The notes beneath the pieces are model-generated. The model searched no databases. It saw nothing but the letters and a program-made list of their open reading frames with translations, and was not told the DNA's origin. From positions 1 to 64,000 of IMG/VR virus record IMGVR_UViG_3300017776_000007: 64,000 nt of DNA; one strand, written 5' to 3'. This DNA comes from a virus. Positions 15,123 to 22,369 of this stretch are shown piece after piece (positions within the stretch are counted from its first letter, which is position 1; each line of letters begins with the position of its first letter). Position numbers and translations under genes: made by a program.

Positions 15123-15374
15123 ATGGATCAATTGGTAAACGGTATTTCAGATTATGGATTCCCAATTGTTGCATGTGTTGGTTTTGGCTACTTTCTATAT
15201 TATATTTGGTGTTTTATTTCAGATGTAATAGAACCTGAAATAGAGAAGATGCATATGGCATTAATTAGAGTTATTGACCAAACAAGAATGCTCGATCAGG
15301 ATTTAATAAGATTGCAGCAAAAGGTCAATGTGGTTTTGGAATATAAGGAAAATGAAAAAAAGAAACGCGAATAA
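15123..15374 (+). CDS. YvrJ/holin-like membrane protein
   Basis: An 83-residue protein with an N-terminal hydrophobic helix beginning ISDYGFPIVACVGFGYFLYY, which resembles the short YvrJ-type phage membrane proteins (pattern GFPI-V at the helix start), then a charged coiled-coil C-terminus ending KENEKKKRE. TAGGAGAATA precedes the ATG. It is the third small membrane protein between lysozyme and csgF, and overlaps csgF by 23 bases. A holin or membrane-scaffold role is possible. Confidence 0.7.
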   Translation: MDQLVNGISDYGFPIVACVGFGYFLYYIWCFISDVIEPEIEKMHMALIRVIDQTRMLDQDLIRLQQKVNVVLEYKENEKKKRE

Positions 15375-15921
15375 CAGAGAATGGGAATTATTAAAGAGCG
15401 CTGTAGGCCCTAGAATTTGGGATAGATGGGATTTATTTCATGCATTTATTTTTGGATGTATTATAACATTTTTATTTATGTCGCCTGCTGCTTTTGCAGA
15501 TGAAATAAAATTTGGGTTTAAAAATCCATCTTTTAGTGGACAAGGTACTGGAGCTCATTATTTAACAATTGAGAATCAAGAACATTCCCGTAAAAAGGCA
15601 ATAGAAGATGCCTTAGAGGCCGCTAGAAAGGCAGCCGAAAGAGAAGAAAATAATACAACACTTGCTAAGTTTATACGAAACTTGGAGAGCAGAATTTATG
15701 CTCAAATGGCCAAACAGATGGTTGAATCCATGTTTAGTAATGATGGCTCAGTAAGATATGGTTCATTTACATTGGAAGGCAGTGTGGTAACATACGAAGT
15801 ACTTACCAATGAGGATGGTTCAGAATATATTAAAATGACAATAGTAGATTCTGAGGGAACAGAAACTATAATTGAGATTCCTGTAGGCACAGGTAACTTC
15901 GGGCAAGACTCGGATGGCTAA
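15352..15921 (+). CDS. csgF: Curli assembly factor CsgF homologue
   Basis: A 189-residue exported protein. A long n-region and hydrophobic stretch end in PAAFA, giving predicted cleavage after Ala49. The mature N-terminus DEIKFGFKNPSFSGQG matches the start of CsgF (FRNPNFGG in E. coli), the part that inserts into the CsgG channel. A second match is LAKFIRNLESRIYAQMAKQM, corresponding to the CsgF FTQ-IQSQ helix, followed by a beta-rich C-terminus. I chose ATG 15352, which follows AAGGAAA. csgG overlaps its end by 8 bases, as expected for an export pair. Confidence 0.88.
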   Translation: MKKRNANNREWELLKSAVGPRIWDRWDLFHAFIFGCIITFLFMSPAAFADEIKFGFKNPSFSGQGTGAHYLTIENQEHSRKKAIEDALEAARKAAEREENNTTLAKFIRNLESRIYAQMAKQMVESMFSNDGSVRYGSFTLEGSVVTYEVLTNEDGSEYIKMTIVDSEGTETIIEIPVGTGNFGQDSDG

Positions 15922-16888
15922 GTATATTGGAATCATATTTTTAAGTATTTTAACTGGTTGTGCATCTATACCGCAATGGAGTCCCGATCCGAAAGACTGT
16001 AACGATTTGGCTGGCAAGTATGATGAAGGTTTTAATCGACATCTTCAAATGGGTATACAGAAGACTATGTCCAGAAAGTATATCTGTGTGGATGAACCAA
16101 CTGCAGTTAGGTTACCAGCATATGTGGACTTATTAAATCTTCCACCTGCTAAGGAAAGACCAGTAGTTGCAGTATATAGTTTTATTGATAAAACAGGTCA
16201 AAGAAAATCAGTAGATAATATTGCATCATTTTCTACTGCAGTTACCCAAGGTGGTACAGAATTATTAATAGATGCTCTAAAAACTGCAGGTGGAGGCACC
16301 TGGTTTAGAGTAGTAGAAAGGCAAGGTATTGATAACCTAGTCAGAGAAAGACAAATAGTAAGGTCGACACGACAAGATGTAGCAAAAGCATCAGGTGTAG
16401 ACGCTAAAGGTGTGGGACCACTCTTATTCGCAGGAATGATTATAGAGGGTGGTATTATTGGGTATGATACTAATACCGAAACTGGTGGCCGTGGAGCACG
16501 AACACTTGGTATCGGGTTTAGTAAAATGTATCGTAAAGACGTTGTAACGGTTTCTGTAAGAGCAGTATCGGTACTAACGGGTGAAATATTATTAAACGTT
16601 CAAGCCAAGAAATCGGTACTTTCTTATGGTGGTGGGGGTGATGTGTTCAGGTTTATAGAGCAAGGCACCCAATTAATTGAATATGAAGACGGAGTGGGAA
16701 ATAATGAGTCAGTGACATACGCAGTACGGTCTGCCATTGAGGCTGCTGTACTTGAATTAATATACCAGGGGCATGACCGTAACTTCTGGGACTTAACCGA
16801 GGGCCACAGGCATCCGCATCAGTCTAACGGAGCGAATGCAAGGCACTCATTAAAAGAGGATAACGAAAATGATGAAGAAAAAGATTAG
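15914..16888 (+). CDS. csgG: Curli secretion channel CsgG homologue (outer-membrane lipoprotein)
   Basis: Forms the outer-membrane pore that exports curlin subunits. A lipoprotein signal ends in LTGC (lipidated Cys16). The CsgG core is clear: VVAVYSFIDKTGQ, ASFSTAVTQGGTELL (the constriction loop, with the conserved Phe but Ser where E. coli CsgG has Asn55), VVERQGIDNLVRERQI, IIEGGIIGYDTNT, SVRAVSVLTGEILL and KKSVLSYGG. It has about 45 extra residues between the lipobox and the core and a longer C-terminus than E. coli CsgG (277). It is coupled to csgF and to a curlin-like gene. Confidence 0.95.
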   Translation: MAKYIGIIFLSILTGCASIPQWSPDPKDCNDLAGKYDEGFNRHLQMGIQKTMSRKYICVDEPTAVRLPAYVDLLNLPPAKERPVVAVYSFIDKTGQRKSVDNIASFSTAVTQGGTELLIDALKTAGGGTWFRVVERQGIDNLVRERQIVRSTRQDVAKASGVDAKGVGPLLFAGMIIEGGIIGYDTNTETGGRGARTLGIGFSKMYRKDVVTVSVRAVSVLTGEILLNVQAKKSVLSYGGGGDVFRFIEQGTQLIEYEDGVGNNESVTYAVRSAIEAAVLELIYQGHDRNFWDLTEGHRHPHQSNGANARHSLKEDNENDEEKD

Positions 16889-17603
16889 TTTATTGTTCTT
16901 AATATCTATGGCGAGTTCATCAGTTTTCGCTGATGCAGATGATAATGAAATCATGATAGAACAGAGTGGTGACACTTTGACTCTATATATTGATCAAGTG
17001 GGATATGGTAACAAAATTGGTGGTAATGACTTTTCATCGTCACCTAGTGATATGGTAATTACAGGTTCTAGTTTAACATTTAATCTTGACATGATTGGTA
17101 ACCAAAACTTGATTTATGGGCCTTTAACACTTGATTCATCCAGTTTAACATTTAATCTGACTGGTGATTCTAACGAAGTAGATTGGAGTGTTGGAGTAAC
17201 TGGAAGTTCTGATACTTCAAATTATAACTTTGCAGTGACCGGTGATTCAAACACATTTGATATTGATCAAGGTGCCGTAGTAAGTGCTGAAAGATTGGAT
17301 GCAGATTTAATATTATTAGGTAATTCTAATGTATTCGATTTGGATTTTGAATCTGATGATGCTACTTGGAACTTTGATATTACTGGAGATAGTAATAATG
17401 TTAATACTCTCCAAAAGGATGGTGAACATACTATAACAGTAGAATGGAATGGCGACGGCGGAGATATTGATATTAATCAGTTAAGTGGTACTTGTGTTGG
17501 AGGTTCGCCTTGTGCAACACCTAATGCAATTATCAATTTAGATATTACATCTGACAATGCTACAGTCCAAATTAATCAGACAGACAAAGCTAACGATAGT
17601 TAG
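16869..17603 (+). CDS. Curlin-like secreted repeat protein 1
   Basis: A 244-residue protein with a signal peptide (cleavage after Ala21, SVFA) and Asn/Gln/Gly/Asp-rich repeats resembling curlin repeats (Q-x-G-x-x-N): IEQSGDTLTLYIDQVGYGN, DMIGNQN, LTGDSNEV, VTGDSNTFDIDQG, LLGNSNVFDLD, ITGDSNNV. The alternating small/polar strand pattern suits a beta-solenoid or amyloid core. A cysteine pair CVGGSPC lies near the C-terminus. It directly follows csgG with AGAGGA before its ATG, so it is the likely export substrate. CsgA/CsgB identity cannot be assigned. Confidence 0.82.
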   Translation: MMKKKISLLFLISMASSSVFADADDNEIMIEQSGDTLTLYIDQVGYGNKIGGNDFSSSPSDMVITGSSLTFNLDMIGNQNLIYGPLTLDSSSLTFNLTGDSNEVDWSVGVTGSSDTSNYNFAVTGDSNTFDIDQGAVVSAERLDADLILLGNSNVFDLDFESDDATWNFDITGDSNNVNTLQKDGEHTITVEWNGDGGDIDINQLSGTCVGGSPCATPNAIINLDITSDNATVQINQTDKANDS

Positions 17604-18672
17604 TTTTTTACTATTCGCCAGTGGGGTTAAAGCTGATTCCATTGGTGATATAGTAGAGTCAACTGGTGTTGGCCAGATCGTTAGAAATAACGAGCAGATA
17701 ACTGTTACTGGCCAAAAAATACCTGTACAGTTATATGATGAGGCGAAAACTGGAAACGGAAGAATATTAATTGAATTCTTAGATAAGGCAGAACTGGCCT
17801 TAAAAGAGCATTCAGAGGTATTAATAGACGAAATATATTATGACCCGGATCCTTCACTCTCAAAAATGAGTATGAAGTTTACAATGGGTACAGCTAGATT
17901 TGCATCTGGTAGATTGGGTTTAGTAAATAAAGCCAATATAGACATCTCAACCCCTACTGCATCGATTGCTGTTAGGGGAACAGATTTTACTACTACCGTA
18001 GATGAATTGGGCAGATCGCTTATTATATTATTACCAGATGATAATGGTGACCCTTCGGGAGAAATAGTAGTTTCAAATGAAGGAGGCGAGGTTACCTTAA
18101 CTCAGGCCTATGCGGCCACAATGGTATCTTCACTAGACCAATCACCAACACAAACAGTTGTCGTTAATGGTATCACACCAGCTTTAATTGACAATATGTT
18201 TATTGTTGCACCTCCGCCTGAGGTTGAAGATCAAATAAAAGAAGAAATGGCGGATGATGCAGAACAGGATAAAGGTCTTCTTGATATTGACTTTTTAGAA
18301 TTTGATGAATTAGAAAAGGATGAATTAGAAGAAACAGAAGAAGACTTAGATTTTAACGAACTTGATATTGATGAATTAAATGTCGATTTTTTAGTTGACG
18401 TTTTAGATATTATTGATTCTTCCGATTTATTTGATACCTTAGGTGAATTTAATATTAAGGGCGCAGCAAAGGGGTTCAATGATGAATCCCAATTTAATGT
18501 ATTCTTAGAAGACGGCGCATTGGTTCTATATAGAAATGTGAATGGTAAAATAAGAATTAAAATTGGAGCTGGTGGTAATTTTACAGTGGACTCCATAACA
18601 CCAACTTGGGAAGGTATCATAACAGGGAATGAGGGAGAAGATATCCTCATTTATATTAATCAGGTGAATTAA
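17557..18672 (+). CDS. FecR-domain secreted protein
   Basis: A 371-residue protein with a signal peptide (cleavage after Ala26, VKA). The FecR domain spans about residues 28-170: GVGQIVRNNEQITVTG, VQLYDEAKTGNGRILIEF, AELALKEHSEVLIDE, STPTASIAVRGTDFT. In bacteria FecR-type domains occur in envelope signalling and surface-binding proteins. A very acidic Asp/Glu/Leu stretch follows (about 230-300), then a short beta-rich end finishing IYINQVN. The start overlaps curlin-like 1 by 47 bases. Its place between two curlin-like genes and upstream of a cyclase suggests an accessory or signalling role. Confidence 0.85.
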   Translation: MLQSKLIRQTKLTIVSFLLFASGVKADSIGDIVESTGVGQIVRNNEQITVTGQKIPVQLYDEAKTGNGRILIEFLDKAELALKEHSEVLIDEIYYDPDPSLSKMSMKFTMGTARFASGRLGLVNKANIDISTPTASIAVRGTDFTTTVDELGRSLIILLPDDNGDPSGEIVVSNEGGEVTLTQAYAATMVSSLDQSPTQTVVVNGITPALIDNMFIVAPPPEVEDQIKEEMADDAEQDKGLLDIDFLEFDELEKDELEETEEDLDFNELDIDELNVDFLVDVLDIIDSSDLFDTLGEFNIKGAAKGFNDESQFNVFLEDGALVLYRNVNGKIRIKIGAGGNFTVDSITPTWEGIITGNEGEDILIYINQVN

Positions 18673-19404
18673 ATGAAAGTAACAGGAACACATTTAGGCA
18701 TATTAATTATATTATTATTCTTTACAGCACAAATATTTGCTGATGATAATATAATCTCGTTAGAACAATCTGGAGATAATTTACAGTTAGGTGTTGATCA
18801 GATTGGATATGATAACGAAATTACAATGTTAGATGGTAATTCATATATTAATGCATCAAGCCTTGGTATGTACTTGGTTCAAGTGAATACAAGCACTGGT
18901 TCTAATCCTAACACAATCACATTCGATGAAGTGAGTGGAACAGGTAATAAAATGAAACTCGGTCAAGGTATTGCTTGGACTACACTTGATTCTGATACTG
19001 ATTTAACATGGTACTATGATAATTACGAAGGTGGTGGCCATGAGATTGATATAACCATGTATGGCGACTATAATGAATTAGCAGTTCAACAAACAAACCA
19101 AACAGGTGCATTAGATGGACATGATTTTGATTTACACTTGGCTGGTGATTATAACGATGTTCAAATAAAGCAACAAAGTAATGGTGCAAAAAATATAGAC
19201 CTTACAATATATAACGACTATAATGATGTATTCATTCGGCAGAAAGGTGCCAATGCAACTCACAGTGCAAATGTAACACTTGATGGGTTATATGGTACCG
19301 ACTTAACATTAAAACAATTAGGAACTACAACACAAACATATAGTATTAGCATTAACTGTATGACAGTAGGTGGTTGTTCTACAACAGTCGAGCAAGGTAA
19401 TTAA
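18673..19404 (+). CDS. Curlin-like secreted repeat protein 2
   Basis: A 243-residue paralogue-like partner of the first curlin-like protein. The signal peptide is cleaved after Ala23 (QIFA), and the mature start IISLEQSGDNLQLGVDQIGY is nearly the same as in the first protein. Repeats carry Asn/Gln ladders: YGDYNELAVQQTNQ, AGDYNDVQIKQQSNG, YNDYNDVFIRQKGAN. A C-terminal cysteine pair lies in CMTVGGC. It begins immediately after the FecR stop codon. Two subunits would fit a major fibre subunit plus nucleator, as in CsgA/CsgB, but assignment is inference. Confidence 0.82.
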   Translation: MKVTGTHLGILIILLFFTAQIFADDNIISLEQSGDNLQLGVDQIGYDNEITMLDGNSYINASSLGMYLVQVNTSTGSNPNTITFDEVSGTGNKMKLGQGIAWTTLDSDTDLTWYYDNYEGGGHEIDITMYGDYNELAVQQTNQTGALDGHDFDLHLAGDYNDVQIKQQSNGAKNIDLTIYNDYNDVFIRQKGANATHSANVTLDGLYGTDLTLKQLGTTTQTYSISINCMTVGGCSTTVEQGN

Positions 19405-19406
19405 TA

Positions 19407-19673
19407 ATGGAAGAATTTAAATGCCCAGAAGATATGATTTGCATGACAGACGAACAGTGGTATGATTTTGTAAATGAATACGAAATAGACCTAAGTGGCG
19501 AATTAGAAATGGCAGAAATAAGTGACGCCCAGGCAGTTGCTGATTTTACATGGCAAGTATTATTCTTAACTCCATGGGAGTTGGCATATATTGCATTACC
19601 GATGAGTGTCTTGGCCTTCTACGGGTTAAGTATATACGCAATCTTTAAATACATTCAAAGAAGATTTAGCTGA
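19407..19673 (+). CDS. Small C-terminally anchored membrane protein
   Basis: An 88-residue protein with an acidic N-terminal domain holding two cysteines (KCPEDMICMTDEQWYDFV) and one hydrophobic segment at about 54-80 (LTPWELAYIALPMSVLAFYG; LSIYAIFKYI). It starts two bases after curlin-like 2 and its stop overlaps the next ATG (TGATG). I recognise no family. Position suggests it anchors or relays between the fibre proteins and the cyclase; that is speculation. Confidence 0.65.
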   Translation: MEEFKCPEDMICMTDEQWYDFVNEYEIDLSGELEMAEISDAQAVADFTWQVLFLTPWELAYIALPMSVLAFYGLSIYAIFKYIQRRFS

Positions 19674-19753
19674 TGAATTCTTATCAAAGATTTCTTCGTC
19701 TTAAATATGGGTGGGGTATTCCTAAAGGCTTATATATAGACGTATACGCATGA
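19673..19753 (+). CDS. 26-residue peptide linking two coupled genes
   Basis: A very short basic/aromatic reading frame (SYQRFLRLKYGWGIPKG) that begins in the stop of the previous gene (TGATG) and ends overlapping the cyclase ATG (ATGA). It exactly fills the gap. It may be a real peptide or only a coupling ORF that lets ribosomes reach the cyclase start. Confidence 0.4.
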   Translation: MNSYQRFLRLKYGWGIPKGLYIDVYA

Positions 19754-21594
19754 AATATATTACTTCGATATGGACTACAATAGTTCTAATAGCATGTATT
19801 CTTTTTGTAAGAATAAATGATCCTGAATTCTTACAACAGATCAGACTAACAGTCTTTGATCAATATATAAACACACTACCAGAAAAACATTCAGACCAAG
19901 TTGTTCTCTTAAATATTGGAGAAGAATCCCTTGGAGAATTTGGCCAGTATCCCTTTCCTCGTCAGCAGTATGCACAATTAATATCCGATTTAAGAAATGC
20001 CAATGCAGGTATGATAGGGTTTACTATTATGTTTCCAGAGGCAGATAGGTTTGGTGGGGATGAAGTCTTTGCGTCATGGGTAAAAGATAATGGGATTATA
20101 CTCTCACAAGATGCAGATAATAGTGGGAGAAGTTCAAAGGCTCCCTATGTAGGTACTGCTGTATTTGGTAGTGGAGATCCTTTAAACCATGTAATTCGAT
20201 ATAATGGACTTGTAACAAATATATCTGAAATAGAAGAAGGTGCCTGGGGCCATGGATTAATCAACGCTATGCCAGAAGTTGATGGAGTGGTAAGACGAAT
20301 ACCTCTAATCTCTCAAATAAATGAAGAATTATATCCATCATTTGCACTAGAAATGATACGAGTGTTAAACGAGAAAATATCTTATACGGTAAAGGTTAAC
20401 GAAGTAGGGTTAGAAGAAATCATATTGCGACCTTTCAGAATATCAACTGATGTGAATGGCTCGATCTGGATTAATCCTAGATACCATTTTCAGGATATAG
20501 AATATACTTCTGATCCTCTTCCGAATCTACAGGGTAAGACTGTACTTGTGGGTCTAACTGCAAAAGGTCTTGCATCTCAGATTCCAACTTCTCAAGGATT
20601 AAAATCGGCTCATCAGATTCAAGCATCTGCGATTCAGACGATAATAAATGGGGATCAGATAACCCGTCCTCTTTGGGCTGATATTGTGGAGATTGGTCTA
20701 TCTCTGATTGGGGCTTTATTGATCGTAGGAGCAGTTTATTATCTTCCGATTTGGAGTAGTGGTTTAATCTTCTTTGCCGTTGTTGGGTTATCATCCTACG
20801 GCGCATTGTTTTTCTGGAACGAATTTGGATATCTCCTTGACCTTAGTTATTCACTAATATTATATATACTTTCGTTCACTTCAGCATCGTTTAATAATTT
20901 CTATAAACAGTTTGCACTCAGACAACAAATTAAGAAACAGTTCGGAACCTATCTATCACCTGATATGGTTTATATGTTACAGAAGGATCCTTCACTACTA
21001 GCACTTGGAGGTGAAAGAAAAGAGATGTCGTTCTTATTTATGGATATCTGTGGGTTCACCCCCATCAGTGAGCACTATAAGAATAACGACGATCCCGAAG
21101 GATTGGTAGAATTGGTCAACGAATTCTTAGATTCCATGACAAAAATCATACTTAATAACGGCGGAACAATAGATAAGTATATGGGAGATTGTATTATGGC
21201 ATTCTGGAATGCCCCTATCCCATGTGAGAATCATGCTGAGATGGCCGTTAAATCATCAATAGAAATAGAGGCTAAAACAAATGAACTTAAAGAAATATAT
21301 AAGGCAAGAGGTCTTCCTGATATTAATGTCGGTACTGGCATTAACACCGGCGATTGCATTGTTGGTAACATGGGTTCTGAATCCAGATTCGATTACTCAG
21401 TCATTGGAGATGCAGTCAACCTTGCAGCCCGTCTCGAGGCCACTGCCGCTCGGCACGAGTATGTAGAATATAAGACAATCATATCATCATTCACCCGAGA
21501 CCAGTTACCTGAACAGTATAAGTGTGAAGAAATTGGTAACATAAAGGTAAAAGGCAAAGACGAACTTATAACCATTTATTCTCCTAAGTTATAA
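19750..21594 (+). CDS. CHASE2-domain class III adenylate/guanylate cyclase
   Basis: A 614-residue membrane sensor enzyme. Order: N-terminal helix (about 5-21), periplasmic CHASE2 sensor (about 30-300, with VVLLNIGEESL and the PEVDGVVRRIPL motif), three membrane helices (about 310-380), then a class III catalytic domain (about 425-610). Catalytic residues are present: metal Asp432 in FMDICGFT, Lys476 and Asp480 in DKYMGD, DYSVIGD (548-554), Asn557 and Arg561 in VNLAARLE. Lys plus Ser at the base-selecting positions favours ATP. The enzyme looks intact. In bacteria CHASE2-cyclases are often near FecR-domain genes, as here. Confidence 0.93.
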   Translation: MKYITSIWTTIVLIACILFVRINDPEFLQQIRLTVFDQYINTLPEKHSDQVVLLNIGEESLGEFGQYPFPRQQYAQLISDLRNANAGMIGFTIMFPEADRFGGDEVFASWVKDNGIILSQDADNSGRSSKAPYVGTAVFGSGDPLNHVIRYNGLVTNISEIEEGAWGHGLINAMPEVDGVVRRIPLISQINEELYPSFALEMIRVLNEKISYTVKVNEVGLEEIILRPFRISTDVNGSIWINPRYHFQDIEYTSDPLPNLQGKTVLVGLTAKGLASQIPTSQGLKSAHQIQASAIQTIINGDQITRPLWADIVEIGLSLIGALLIVGAVYYLPIWSSGLIFFAVVGLSSYGALFFWNEFGYLLDLSYSLILYILSFTSASFNNFYKQFALRQQIKKQFGTYLSPDMVYMLQKDPSLLALGGERKEMSFLFMDICGFTPISEHYKNNDDPEGLVELVNEFLDSMTKIILNNGGTIDKYMGDCIMAFWNAPIPCENHAEMAVKSSIEIEAKTNELKEIYKARGLPDINVGTGINTGDCIVGNMGSESRFDYSVIGDAVNLAARLEATAARHEYVEYKTIISSFTRDQLPEQYKCEEIGNIKVKGKDELITIYSPKL

Positions 21595-21643
21595 CGTTAT
21601 TCCAAAATATTCTAAAAAAATACAATTATTTTTAATAAATGTG

Positions 21644-21671
21644 TTGACAAACTGGTTGAGCATGATATAAT
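21644..21671 (+). promoter_or_regulatory. Sigma-70-type early promoter
   Basis: TTGACA (21644-21649), 16 bases, TATAAT (21666-21671). The leader carries TGATAAGGAGTT (21686-21697) before the ATG at 21703. It separates the late curli cassette from the early genes that follow. Confidence 0.83.
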
Positions 21672-21702
21672 ATACCTATATTAAATGATAAGGAGTTTAA
21701 TT

Positions 21703-21864
21703 ATGACAGATACCGAAATCAAAGATTTTTTCCCAATCTTGGATGCACTACGTGATAGTGGTGCAATGAACATGTTTGGTGCACCCCGTTGGTTAATAGA
21801 CAATATGGATATAACCAAACAAGATGCAAAAACTGTTTTCCTTGCTTGGTTAAAAACATGCTAG
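21703..21864 (+). CDS. Small conserved phage protein, function unknown
   Basis: A 53-residue protein (IKDFFPILDALRDSGAMNMF, then GAPRWL and KQDAKTVFLAWL) of a type I recall as common in T4-like cyanophages and relatives. It has AAGGAG well placed before the ATG and a consensus promoter upstream. The compact helical pattern could be a small regulator, but no function is known. Its 3' end overlaps the next gene by 7 bases. Confidence 0.75.
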   Translation: MTDTEIKDFFPILDALRDSGAMNMFGAPRWLIDNMDITKQDAKTVFLAWLKTC

Positions 21865-22253
21865 ACATTGTCATTACTTCCCACATCAAACATAAGAATG
21901 ACGTATATGATTATGTTTGGGACATCTGTAAAGACCTTAAAATACACAGGTTGAATCGAGATATAACAATCAAATATAAATCAAGACTAGAAGATGATGC
22001 CTGGGGCTGGGCCGTAGGTGATACCGACGAATGCGACATTGAAATTAATCGTAGTATAGAATGGCATCAGCAATTGATAACCTTAGCCCACGAATTGGTT
22101 CATGCAAAACAATATTTCAGAAAAGAACTTGATGCATCGTTTGCATGGAAAGGAAGAAATTGGAAAAAGTGTGCATACGAATGGCAACCATGGGAGCGAC
22201 AAGCACACGCTCTAGAGCTTAAACTTTATAAAAAGCATTGGTTGGGATTATAA
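21858..22253 (+). CDS. SprT-like zinc metallopeptidase-fold protein
   Basis: A 131-residue protein with a zincin motif HELVH (in LITLAHELVHAKQY) and a downstream WERQAHALELKLY helix that could supply a third ligand. This resembles short SprT/WSS1-type or toxin-like metallopeptidase domains in phages. I chose ATG 21858, which overlaps the previous gene. Catalysis is plausible because His-Glu-His is intact; the substrate is unknown. Confidence 0.7.
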   Translation: MLDIVITSHIKHKNDVYDYVWDICKDLKIHRLNRDITIKYKSRLEDDAWGWAVGDTDECDIEINRSIEWHQQLITLAHELVHAKQYFRKELDASFAWKGRNWKKCAYEWQPWERQAHALELKLYKKHWLGL

Positions 22254-22264
22254 TGTTACATTTG

Positions 22265-22282
22265 TGTTACAACTTTGTAACA
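22265..22282. repeat. 8-bp palindrome near a promoter
   Basis: TGTTACAA, two bases, TTGTAACA: perfect dyad symmetry 26 bases upstream of the -35 box at 22309. A second TGTTACA lies at 22254-22260 and can pair with the same right arm, so two alternative hairpins are possible. It may be an operator for a phage or host repressor, or an mRNA 3'-end hairpin for the preceding gene. Confidence 0.6.
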
Positions 22283-22308
22283 TTTATGAAACTTTTTAAA
22301 AAAAAGTG

Positions 22309-22337
22309 TTGACAAATGGTGCTAGATAGGTTATAAT
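22309..22337 (+). promoter_or_regulatory. Sigma-70-type early promoter (consensus)
   Basis: TTGACA (22309-22314), 17 bases, TATAAT (22332-22337). The leader carries GTGATAAGGAGTT (22352-22364) before the ATG at 22370. Confidence 0.87.
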
Positions 22338-22369
22338 AGTACCATAATTAAGTGATAAGGAGTTAAATT

